NCBI RefSeq assembly: GCF_001050035.1
Contig: NZ_CVTA01000011.1
Coordinates: 372,001-436,000 of the forward strand
DNA from: Mycolicibacterium komanii
GTDB taxonomy: Bacteria; Actinomycetota; Actinomycetes; Mycobacteriales; Mycobacteriaceae
Direction of reading: 5' to 3'
Length of the DNA: 64,000 bases
The notes below the pieces were generated by a model. The model was not told the origin of the DNA. It was given only the letters and a program-made list of their open reading frames with translations, and did not search any database. Of this stretch, positions 46,201 to 54,600 are shown one piece after another (the stretch's first letter is position 1; each line of letters begins with the position of its first letter). Position numbers and translations under genes: made by a program.

Positions 46201-48185
46201 ACATGCCGCCAAGCACGGCCAACTACCTCCAGCGAGCTGGGCGAGCTGGACGGCGTTCAGGTGCGGCGGCTCTGGTCGTGACTTATGCGATGCGCCGATC
46301 TCATGATCTCACGAGGTTCAACGAGCCCGAGGTGATGATCGCTGGACACGTACGGGCACCGTATGTGCCCCTGAATAATGCGCGGATCGATCGCAGGCAC
46401 GCGCAGTCGGTCGCGATGGCCGCTTTCTTTCGATGGCTGTTCGAGACCACAAGCCGTATCGACCGGAAGGCGGGAGAATTCTTCCTGCACCAGGATGGCA
46501 ACGAGCCCTCGGTGAGCCTCGTCAGTGGCTTCCTGACTCCTATCCCGGCAGAGATCACCCAAGCTCTTACTCGGATCCTTCCATCCGACGTTGCGGCGGA
46601 GTTGCATGTCGAAAGCGGTGACTGGGCAGGCCTGCTCATCGACCATCTCGAACTGGTACGCAAAGAGCTGGACGACCAGGTCAACGCGATGCGTGACTTG
46701 GAGCAAAGGGCGTCTACCGAGGGTAAGCATTCGCTGGCTCAGCGTTATCAGCGTGTCGGTAAGACATTGCGTGAACGGGACCTGCTCGGGTTTCTGGCGA
46801 ATCGAAACATCCTGCCTAAGTACGGTTTTCCTGTTGATTCTGTCGAGTTACGAACAAACTTTGGCACCGGCAAATCCAAAGGCGGATTGCTCGACCTCAG
46901 CCGAGATCTCTCGCAGGCGATCTACGAATACGCGCCTGACGCAGAGATTGTTGCGGGAGGCAACCTTTGGGTGTCGCGAGGCATCTATCGACTGCCGGGT
47001 CGCGACCTGCTCGAGTACTACTACCACGTATGCAAACGTTGCGGTGGGTTCCGCTACGGCGTTGAGTCGGCAGATGAGAAATGCCAGTACTGCGGCGAGG
47101 TCGCACAGAGTGCGGTGCGACGACTTACCATACCCGAGTTTGGTTTCGTAGCGGCACCTGAGCCGACGAAGCCGGGTCCACGCCCGCCTCGACGGACATG
47201 GAGTGGAGACGTCTACGTTCTCGCGCAACCGCCAGAGGTTCGTTCCTACACGAAACGGCTTCACGGCGGCTCGATCGTAGTTAGCGCTGGACCGCGGGGC
47301 CGGCTCATCGCACTGGCCGATGGGCCGAACAAGATGGGCTTTTGGATCTGCGATTGGTGCGGACACGGTTCGCAAAGGGTTAAGAGCCCGCAGAAGCCGC
47401 CCAAGCACAACCACTTGCTCAAGAATCAGCCGTGTCCCGGCCCGCAGCGGCTGCTTGATCTTGCCCATTCCTACGAAACGGACCTTCTGTCGATCGATGT
47501 CGACATCTTCGGTGTTCAGCCGACGCAGTCGGCTTGGCTTTCGGCGATGTACGCGATCGTGGAGGCGGCGTCAGAGAAATTGGAGATAGCGCGCGAAGAC
47601 ATCGGGGGTTCGTTGACGCCCGCTGGTGCTGATCGCTGGTCGATAACGCTTTTTGACGCCGTGCCGGGCGGCGCAGGACACGTGCTCCAAGTTGAACAGA
47701 ACCTCGAGAGGGTGATGCGCGTTGCACTCCGGCGCGTCAGTGAGTGTGAGTGCGGACCGGAAACCTCGTGCTATGGCTGTCTTCGTAGCTACCAGAACCA
47801 GCGCGATCACGACTACCTCTCACGCGGTGCCGCCGAACAAGTTCTGCGGAGGCTGGTCGAGAACCAGGGCGAGGTCGACGTTCAGATCACGGAGGAAGCG
47901 ATACCGGACTCGGTGCCAATGGATTGGGTGCCGGTTTACCGGTCAGCGGTCGGGTCGGAGCGAGAGATGGTTCTCGCTCTTGCCGAAGCGGGCGTAGTCC
48001 GTCCGGAGCTCGGCTTCGAAAGCGCAGGTGGCATCCCCATCTCGATTGCCTGGCCCGACCGGCTCATCGCCTGCGAATTTGGGCTGGAGGCAGCCGATCG
48101 CGCCGAGCTGGAGGCCGAAGGATGGAGGGTGCTCACACTCAAGGAATTGTCGGGACAGCTCGCGGGTGCTGGAGGTCGGCGATGA
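43203..48185 (+). CDS. Large SF2 DEAD/DEAH helicase with zinc clusters and DUF1998 (DruE/DrmA-like)
   Basis: 1660 residues. Motif I ASGTGSGKTES has Lys119, motif II is D255-E-A-H258 (VVDEAHVYDGTQ), motif III is IATSATV and motif VI is QRAGRAGRR (about 1010-1018), as in Lhr/YprA-type helicases. Several Cys clusters are inserted: CPDCDAPVFEIGSCKRCG, CTKCGALAQAGEQSCGTC, CRICRRVTSFS and a CKRCGGFRYG...CQYCGE pair. DUF1998 lies at about 1480-1545 (FDAVPGGAGHV, CECGPETSCYGCLRSY). The C-terminal 80 residues end in a GIPISIAWPDRLIACEFG tail shared with the 2112-aa helicase. DruE of Druantia and DrmA/DrmB of DISARM have related domains; this one is nearest in size to DruE. Confidence 0.9.
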   Translation: MTLSIDAVSTSEEIKATYRRYLSSLLAVRDPKIDAALREAIDGTDMLDKGPYLEATPPYAPGKSLRELIAEGVIADSFGGLESDALPLNRPLYVHQEHSIRKAAAGRNFVVASGTGSGKTESFLIPILDSLTRERESGNLGPGVRALLLYPMNALANDQIKRLRHLLASYPDITFGRYTGETESDPLKAREAFADLNIGEPLLPNEILSRQEMRERPPHLLLTNYAMLEYLLLRPLDMDLFATGAESKWRFIVVDEAHVYDGTQGAEIAMLLRRVRDRVAPHHAIQCIATSATVGGDSDPGAVTRFASNLFGQPFEWAQDDPARQDVVMAQRVEAPPGPYWGPLSGSEYEKLATAFEPNSAVLEAALKLGWPGASEEGMTAATALSHEKSLSVMRSMLAKGPQTFTAVASATFGNTADGAAGLAAMVDLASSLREPDGTTPLSARYHLFLRATEGAFTCLSPQGPHVHLARHEVCPDCDAPVFEIGSCKRCGAVHVYGTPTAEGGCVRLRPRKAGSKGIWLVLGNHDGLDDEDEAAVVDDGAEVSGDEAKLCTKCGALAQAGEQSCGTCSASDLRPVRKLKQRGEEIAGCLVCGARGAATVRMFETGSDASGAVITTALYQNLPVADDPHGAMSPGEGRKLLAFSDSRQSAAYFAPYLEDSYAKLQRRRLISQGMLAAHADEEAVAVEDVVFKTRAKAAAVKHFPSRMTAQQSARIVAPWVMAEVLATDDRQSLEGLGLISVELYRDPTWRAPAPLLQLGLTEDEAWAFLQELVRTLRQQGAVTMPEDVPPNDEIFAPRLGPIRARLSGPEAIRKVLSWLPGRGTNRRVDYTRRIVAALGREADAETMLKGVWEFLTRTETPVDWLTSTAESGLGRVYQIDHECLRLKWVNAEASVYQCRICRRVTSFSVRGVCPALGCEGSLQEFVPPLEGDRDHYRTLYRSMNAVPMAAKEHTAQWVNTEAASIQHQFVRGEINALSCSTTFELGVDVGELQAVMLRNMPPSTANYLQRAGRAGRRSGAAALVVTYAMRRSHDLTRFNEPEVMIAGHVRAPYVPLNNARIDRRHAQSVAMAAFFRWLFETTSRIDRKAGEFFLHQDGNEPSVSLVSGFLTPIPAEITQALTRILPSDVAAELHVESGDWAGLLIDHLELVRKELDDQVNAMRDLEQRASTEGKHSLAQRYQRVGKTLRERDLLGFLANRNILPKYGFPVDSVELRTNFGTGKSKGGLLDLSRDLSQAIYEYAPDAEIVAGGNLWVSRGIYRLPGRDLLEYYYHVCKRCGGFRYGVESADEKCQYCGEVAQSAVRRLTIPEFGFVAAPEPTKPGPRPPRRTWSGDVYVLAQPPEVRSYTKRLHGGSIVVSAGPRGRLIALADGPNKMGFWICDWCGHGSQRVKSPQKPPKHNHLLKNQPCPGPQRLLDLAHSYETDLLSIDVDIFGVQPTQSAWLSAMYAIVEAASEKLEIAREDIGGSLTPAGADRWSITLFDAVPGGAGHVLQVEQNLERVMRVALRRVSECECGPETSCYGCLRSYQNQRDHDYLSRGAAEQVLRRLVENQGEVDVQITEEAIPDSVPMDWVPVYRSAVGSEREMVLALAEAGVVRPELGFESAGGIPISIAWPDRLIACEFGLEAADRAELEAEGWRVLTLKELSGQLAGAGGRR

Positions 48186-48308
48186 ACGATGTGCGAACTG
48201 GCGGGCGGCGATTAGTCCCGTATGCGCATCGGAGCTCCCGACCGTCGCTAATGTTTGTGTTCAAAAGCGTCTTGGGGGTGTTTTCGACAATCATCGAGTG
48301 GACATGCA

Positions 48309-51300
48309 GTGCCTAGATACAAGTTTCGCTGGTCGAACCTGCCGACATCGCTTCTCGACGAGCTTTGCCACGGGCTCTTCGAGAACACCGACGGGCTGGA
48401 CCCATGCGATGTACTCCAAGACGCTTACGGAGCGCGCCCAACCGAGGACTTCGTGGTTGAAGCATGGGACCTGCTTCGTGAGCAATGGCTGCACCACGAC
48501 AAGCCGTCTCGAGAACAGGTGGTCGAGACTCTTCGCGAACTCCGAGATGAAGATGGGCAGATTACGAATCGCCGCGCTCAAATGGAGTATTTGCGGGAGC
48601 TTAGGAATGCCAAGACGTTGCGAGCCGTCGTGCTGCAGACGTTCATCGAATTGGGTGAAACGGAGCGCGACGAAAAAGAACTCGAATTGGATGGCGATCC
48701 AACACCCCCGCCAGCATCCCCAGCGCCGCCCAAGCCTCGTCCGCCAGTAGACCTTCCCGGAGAAGATGTGACCGCAGCTCCCCGCGCCGCGACGTTCAGC
48801 GCCGCGCCGGGCTCCGTCGTGCTGGTCCGCGACGCCGAGTGGCTGGTGACCAAGGTGGAGCAGGCGACCGACGGCTATTTCGTGCACGTCATCGGGCTTT
48901 CGGAGTTGGTCCGCGACACCGAGGCGACGTTCTCCACCGCGATCGACCAGGTCGTCACGGTGGACCCCGCAAAGGTTGCGGTGGTGGCTGACAAGTCGCC
49001 GAACTTCCGTCGTTCCCGCCTCTGGCTGGAGGCCACTCTGCGCAAGACCCCGATCCCGGTCTCCGATCCGGAGCTGTCGGTCGCTCGACAAGGACTGAGT
49101 CACCCCCTCGACTACCAGCACAAAGCGGTGCGCAAAGCGCTCGACCCCGACAAGCTGCGGCCGCGCATCTTGCTCGCCGACGCGGTCGGACTGGGCAAGA
49201 CCATCGAGATCGGCATGATCCTCGCCGAACTAGCACGCCGCGGGCGGGGTGAGCGGATCCTGATCGTCTCGCCGAAGCATGTGCTCGAGCAGATGCAGAT
49301 GGAGTTGTGGACCCGGTTCGCGTTGCCGTTTGTGCGCTTAGATTCCACCGGCATCCAACGCATTCGGCAGATCCTGCCGGGCAACCGCAACCCGTTTACC
49401 TATTACAAGCGGGTGATCATCTCGATCGACACGCTCAAGAGCGACCGCTATGTTGCCCATCTGCGCAAGCAGTGGTGGGACGCTGTCGTCGTTGATGAGT
49501 CGCACAATGTCACCAACAGCGCGTCGCAGAATAACCGGCTGGTCCGGCTGCTCGCTGAACGTACCGACGCGCTGGTCCTCGCGTCGGCCACGCCGCACAA
49601 CGGCAAGGCGGAATCGTTCGCCGAGTTGGTCCGCATGCTCGACCCGTCGGCTGTCGACCCGGCCGGCAATCTCGATCTCGATCAGGTGGCCAAGCTGGTG
49701 ATCCGCCGGCATCGCCACCACCCGGATGTCGCGGCCGAGGTTGGTTCGGATTGGGCTGAACGCCAGCCGCCCCGCAATATCAGCGTCCCGGCGTCCGCCG
49801 CCGAGGATGCGATCGCGCGCGAACTCGAAGACGTGTGGCTGTGGCCCGCGTCGGGCGCATCACCGTACTCGGGAAGCAACGCCGCGCTGTTCCCGTGGGT
49901 GTTGGCCAAGGCGTTCCTGTCGTCACCCGCCGCGCTGGCCGAGTCGATCCGCGAACGGATGCGCCGCCTCGACAACCATGAGCCCAAGGCAGCCAAGGAG
50001 CGAGCCGCGCTGCAGCAGCTGGCCGACCTGACCGATAAGGCGCTCACGGCCGGCTCGGCCAAGTACGACGCGCTGCTGAAGCACCTGGGGAAGATCGGAG
50101 TATCACGGACCGGCGACCGTCGCGTGGTGGTGTTCGCCGAACGCGTCGCCACACTGAACTGGCTGGCCAAGGCGGTCGTTCGCGATCTCAAACTCACCCA
50201 GGATCAGGTCGCAGTCCTGCATGGTGGTCTCAGCGACCAGGATCAACAGGACATCGTCGAGTCCTTCAAGCTGGAATCGTCCCCGATCCGCGTGTTGATC
50301 ACCGGTGACGTCGCCTCCGAAGGCGTGAACCTCCACACCCACTGCCACCATCTTGTGCACTACGACATCCCGTGGAGCTTGATCCGCATCGAGCAGCGCA
50401 ACGGCCGCATCGACCGGTACGGGCAACGGCACCGCCCGGAGATCACCGCACTGCTGCTAACCCCGTCGACGCAACAGTTCAGCGGCGACATCAGAGTTCT
50501 CACGCGGCTCGTCGAACGCGAGCACGAGGCACATACGGCGCTGGGCGACGCCGCCTCGTTGATCGGCACTTACGACGTCAAGGCCGAAGAGGAAGCCATC
50601 CGGCAGGTCCTTGCCGGCAGTGCCGAGCTCGACACCGTGGTGCGCAGCGTCGACGAGGTCGCCGAGTCGGGCGGTCTGGACGCCTTCTTGGCTGGATTGG
50701 CGACGGGCTTCATCACACAATCCGCCGACCAACCAGCACCGCCGCAGCAGGCCGACGGCACCGGTGTATACCCTTCGGATTTCGCCTTCCTCTCCGACGC
50801 GGTATCCGAGTTCGTCACCACGCCGCAGCTGCCACCGCCCAACGGCATCAAATGGCAAGTGCACAAACTACATTCGATCGCCTCGCTGGTGCCGCCAGCC
50901 GACCTCCGGCAGCGATTGCAGGTGCTGCCGCAGTCCTACCTGCGTGACCGCAAGGTGGTCGAAGCCTTCAAGCTGGCGTTGACGCCGGCGCGTGGCTTCG
51001 AAGAATTGGTGCAGGCGCGGTCAGGGGCGTCGCATACGACGTGGCCGGAGGCGCACTTCCTCGCGCCGCTGCATCCGGTGATTGAGTGGGCCGCCGACCG
51101 AGCGCTCGCCGAGTTGACTCGCGACGAGATCTTCGCCGTGCGTGGTGGCGTGGATTTCGTGACGGTGTTAGTGGTGGTAACGCAGTCCAACCTTCGTGGC
51201 CAAGTGGTGGCCGCTTCCTATTACACCGTCGAGTTCCCCGATCCGGCGCAGCCGTCGATCGGCATGGCGACACCACACGCAGGTGCCCGCGATGCGATCG

Positions 51301-51635
51301 CGGGGCTGCAACTGGCAGACGTCAACGCCGGCGATCTCACCGATGTTGCCGATCTGCAGAAGCTGGTCGCCACCGCGGTATCTGTGACGGACTCGGCGGC
51401 CGCTCAGCACGCCGAGGCGATCCGCTCCGAAACCGCGCGACGGATTCAGGAGTGGATGGGACGGACGCAGCGCTGGAAGACCCAGGCTCAGAGCATGACT
51501 CAGCACAGCGGGCTCCGCCAGCGCACCCGCCGCATCGACGATGAACAGGCGCTGGCGCAGGACATGAACCCGGATCGACGATTGGTGCGGCCACTGATTG
51601 TGGTCGTTCCCTCCGACTTCGGCCGCGCAGAGTAG
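48309..51635 (+). CDS. drmD: SNF2-family helicase, DISARM DrmD-like
   Basis: 1108 residues from GTG 48309; a TTG at 48255 would add 18. The first 155 residues are a helical region (PRYKFRWSNLPTSLLDELC) followed by a Pro-rich linker. The helicase core has motif I ADAVGLGKT (Lys297), motif II DESH (396-399), ASATPHNGK and motif VI IEQRNGRIDRYGQ (about 695-706). The C-terminal 400 residues are mixed and unrecognised. Class 1 DISARM has this helicase (DrmD) next to an adenine methyltransferase, exactly the order here. Base composition changes sharply near 48.78 kb within the gene, from AT-richer to GC-rich. The protein ends 8 bp before the methyltransferase start. Confidence 0.83.
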   Translation: MPRYKFRWSNLPTSLLDELCHGLFENTDGLDPCDVLQDAYGARPTEDFVVEAWDLLREQWLHHDKPSREQVVETLRELRDEDGQITNRRAQMEYLRELRNAKTLRAVVLQTFIELGETERDEKELELDGDPTPPPASPAPPKPRPPVDLPGEDVTAAPRAATFSAAPGSVVLVRDAEWLVTKVEQATDGYFVHVIGLSELVRDTEATFSTAIDQVVTVDPAKVAVVADKSPNFRRSRLWLEATLRKTPIPVSDPELSVARQGLSHPLDYQHKAVRKALDPDKLRPRILLADAVGLGKTIEIGMILAELARRGRGERILIVSPKHVLEQMQMELWTRFALPFVRLDSTGIQRIRQILPGNRNPFTYYKRVIISIDTLKSDRYVAHLRKQWWDAVVVDESHNVTNSASQNNRLVRLLAERTDALVLASATPHNGKAESFAELVRMLDPSAVDPAGNLDLDQVAKLVIRRHRHHPDVAAEVGSDWAERQPPRNISVPASAAEDAIARELEDVWLWPASGASPYSGSNAALFPWVLAKAFLSSPAALAESIRERMRRLDNHEPKAAKERAALQQLADLTDKALTAGSAKYDALLKHLGKIGVSRTGDRRVVVFAERVATLNWLAKAVVRDLKLTQDQVAVLHGGLSDQDQQDIVESFKLESSPIRVLITGDVASEGVNLHTHCHHLVHYDIPWSLIRIEQRNGRIDRYGQRHRPEITALLLTPSTQQFSGDIRVLTRLVEREHEAHTALGDAASLIGTYDVKAEEEAIRQVLAGSAELDTVVRSVDEVAESGGLDAFLAGLATGFITQSADQPAPPQQADGTGVYPSDFAFLSDAVSEFVTTPQLPPPNGIKWQVHKLHSIASLVPPADLRQRLQVLPQSYLRDRKVVEAFKLALTPARGFEELVQARSGASHTTWPEAHFLAPLHPVIEWAADRALAELTRDEIFAVRGGVDFVTVLVVVTQSNLRGQVVAASYYTVEFPDPAQPSIGMATPHAGARDAIAGLQLADVNAGDLTDVADLQKLVATAVSVTDSAAAQHAEAIRSETARRIQEWMGRTQRWKTQAQSMTQHSGLRQRTRRIDDEQALAQDMNPDRRLVRPLIVVVPSDFGRAE

Positions 51636-51643
51636 GGATCGGC

Positions 51644-54600
51644 ATGGCTACTTCAGATGCATTGATTCTCGGTGAAGAGTTCCTCAGCGAGCATTACTTC
51701 ACCACCGATGCGCGGTCACAGTCGTTCCAGGCCAAGGTCAATGAGCGACGCAAGGCGTGGGATTCCGAGCGTGAGGCCGGCCAGCCTACGCCGCGGTCTC
51801 GGTACACCGAGTCCCGAGGTGAAATGGAACGTGCATTCATCGGCTTGGCGGAGAACGCCGACGTCGACGTGCTCGACGCGTTATATGCCCGGCTGCGTGA
51901 AATCTTAGGTTTCGACAACGACATTCGTTGGGAGACAGAGCGGATCGGCGGAGTCGACGACGAACCAGGTCCCGTGATAGCGGTCCGTACCCGCGGCCTG
52001 ACCGGTTCGGCGCCGCTGGTGATCGTGGAAGCCCGCGGCGCGCTGGCGCTCGAAGATCTGCTGGCCAAGGACGAGAAGACTCTGCTGCGCAGGTTTCACA
52101 CCGACGACGACGAGATCGCCTCGGCGGCGCGGTTGCTGTCGCATCTGTTCGTCGCCGACGACAGCCCGCAATTCGCGCTCGTGCTGGCTGGTGACCTCGC
52201 GCTGATCACTGAGCGGGAACGCTGGCCGGAGGGACGTTACCTGGCCGTCAACCTGCAGCTGGTCGGTGAACGCAACGACGACAAGCGTGGCGGTGAGATC
52301 GACCGTGCGCTGACGTGTTTGGCCGCCGATTCGCTGGCCCCTGATGCCGAGGGGGCCGTTTGGTGGTCGACGGTGATCGAGGAGTCGATCAAGCACACCG
52401 TCGGCGTGTCGGAAGACCTGCGTGAGGGTGTGCGGCTGTCCATCGAGATCATCGCCAACGAGGTGGTGTCTCGCCGTGCCGCACAGGAACTTCCGCCCCT
52501 TCCGTCCGAGCAAGCTCAGCCACTGGCCCGTCAAGCCCTGCGATTCCTGTACCGAATCCTGTTCCTGCTCTACGCCGAGGCATCTCCGGAGTTGGGCGTG
52601 TTGCCGGTCGGTGATCCAGCCTACGAACGCGGGTACAGCCTCGACCGTTTGCGGGAGTTGACACTTTCGGAACTGGTGACACCGCGAGGTCGCAGCGGAA
52701 CACACCTGTATGAGTCGCTGCGGGTGCTGTTTGAGTTGGTCGACCGCGGTCACGACGGCAGCGGTGACGAGCCGGCCGCGGCTGAGGGCTTGACGTTCCG
52801 CTCGCTGCGTGCGGACCTGTTCAAGCCGGAAGCCACCGCGCTGATCGACGAAGTGCAACTCGGAAACTTCGCCCTGCAGCAGGTGTTACGTCATCTCCTG
52901 TTGAGTAAGGAGGCCAAGGGGCGCGACCGCGGGTTCATCTCTTACGCGCAGTTGGGCATTAACCAACTCGGCGCGGTCTACGAGGGCCTGATGAGCTACA
53001 CCGGCTTCTTCGCGACCGAGGACTTGTACGAGGTGGCGAAGAACGGTGACGCCTCGAAGGGCTCGTGGGTTGTGCCAGCAACGCGGATCAAGGGCATCTC
53101 GGAAAGCGACTTTGTCCGCGTGCTGGACGAGGACACCAAGGAGAGCAAGCCTGTCGTGCACCGGCGCGGCACATTCGTCTTCCGGCTGGCCGGCCGGGAG
53201 CGCCAGCAGTCGGCGTCGTACTACTCACCAGAGGTGCTCACACGGTTCGTCGTGGGTCAGGCGCTCGAGGAGCTGCTCGACCAGAACGGCCAGAAAACGC
53301 CGGCCCGCGACATCCTCGACCTGACGGTGTGCGAACCCGCCTTGGGCTCAGGGGCATTCGCAGTCGAGGCGGTGCGCCAACTCGCCGAGGAGTATCTGTC
53401 GCGACGCCAGGCAGAACTGAACGAACGCATCGACCCCGATAAGTACGCCGAGGAGCTGCAGAAGGTCAAGGCATACATAGCGCTGCATCAGGTCTACGGA
53501 GTCGACCTCAACGCGACCGCAGTCGAGTTCGCGGAGATCTCGCTGTGGCTTGCAACAATGGGCGAGGGCTTGGCCGCGCCGTGGTTCGGCCTGCATCTGC
53601 GCCGTGGCAACTCGCTGGTGGGTGCGCGGCGCTCCATCATCTCAGCCGCGTCGTTGCGTGAAAAGGGTTGGCTGCAAGCAACACCCGTCGATGCCCCGCT
53701 GTCCACTCTGGCCGAGGACCTGTCCGGTGGAGTGCACCATTTCCTGCTGCCGACCGATGGTTGGGGCAGTACGGTCGACGCCAAAGAAGCCAAGGAGCTG
53801 GCGCCCGAGGCGCTTGAGCGGGTGAAAGAGTGGCGGAAGTCGCTGCGGCCCAGGCTGTCCAAGACTCAAATCTCGGCTCTGGCGGCGCTGGCACGCCGGA
53901 CGGATCGGCTGTGGCAACTGGCGCTGCGACGGCTGCAAATCGCCGAATCGGAGATCCGTCGGGCGATTCCGATATGGGGAGCTGAGCGACTGCCGTCAGG
54001 GGGCGCGGTAACTCGCGAAGAGATTGAGGCATCTCTCAACGACCCGCGCGGTGCATACCGACGACTGCGCAGGGTGATGGACGCTTGGTGCGCGCTCTGG
54101 TTCTGGCCATTGACCGACGAGATCGCCACAGTGAATGGGGAAATCGTGTCACCGCCAACCGTCGCTCAGTGGGTCGACGCGCTGCAGCAATTGCTCGGCA
54201 CCGAGGTCAAGGTGCGAGCTCGCGATGCGGAGCAATACAGCCTCACCGAGATTGACGACTGGAGCGAATTGGAGGTTGCTGAATCGAACGACCTTGCGTT
54301 CGCCCAGGCTAAGGACCCGGATGACGTATTAGCCGCGCATCCGTGGCTTGTGGTGTGTGAACGATTGGCCGACCGACACGGGTTCTTCCACTGGGAGCTG
54401 GACTTCGCACCCGTGTTCGCTGAGGGCGGCTTTGATTTACAAGTTGGGAATCCGCCGTGGGTGCGGCCCCGGTCCGACGTCAATGCGCTGCTTGCCGAAG
54501 GGGATTCGTGGTTCCAGCTAGCAAGTAAGCCCACGCAGGCCGAAGTGAGAGCCAAACGCTTAGCCACACTGGATGTCCACGGCGTTCGTGAACTTGTTGT

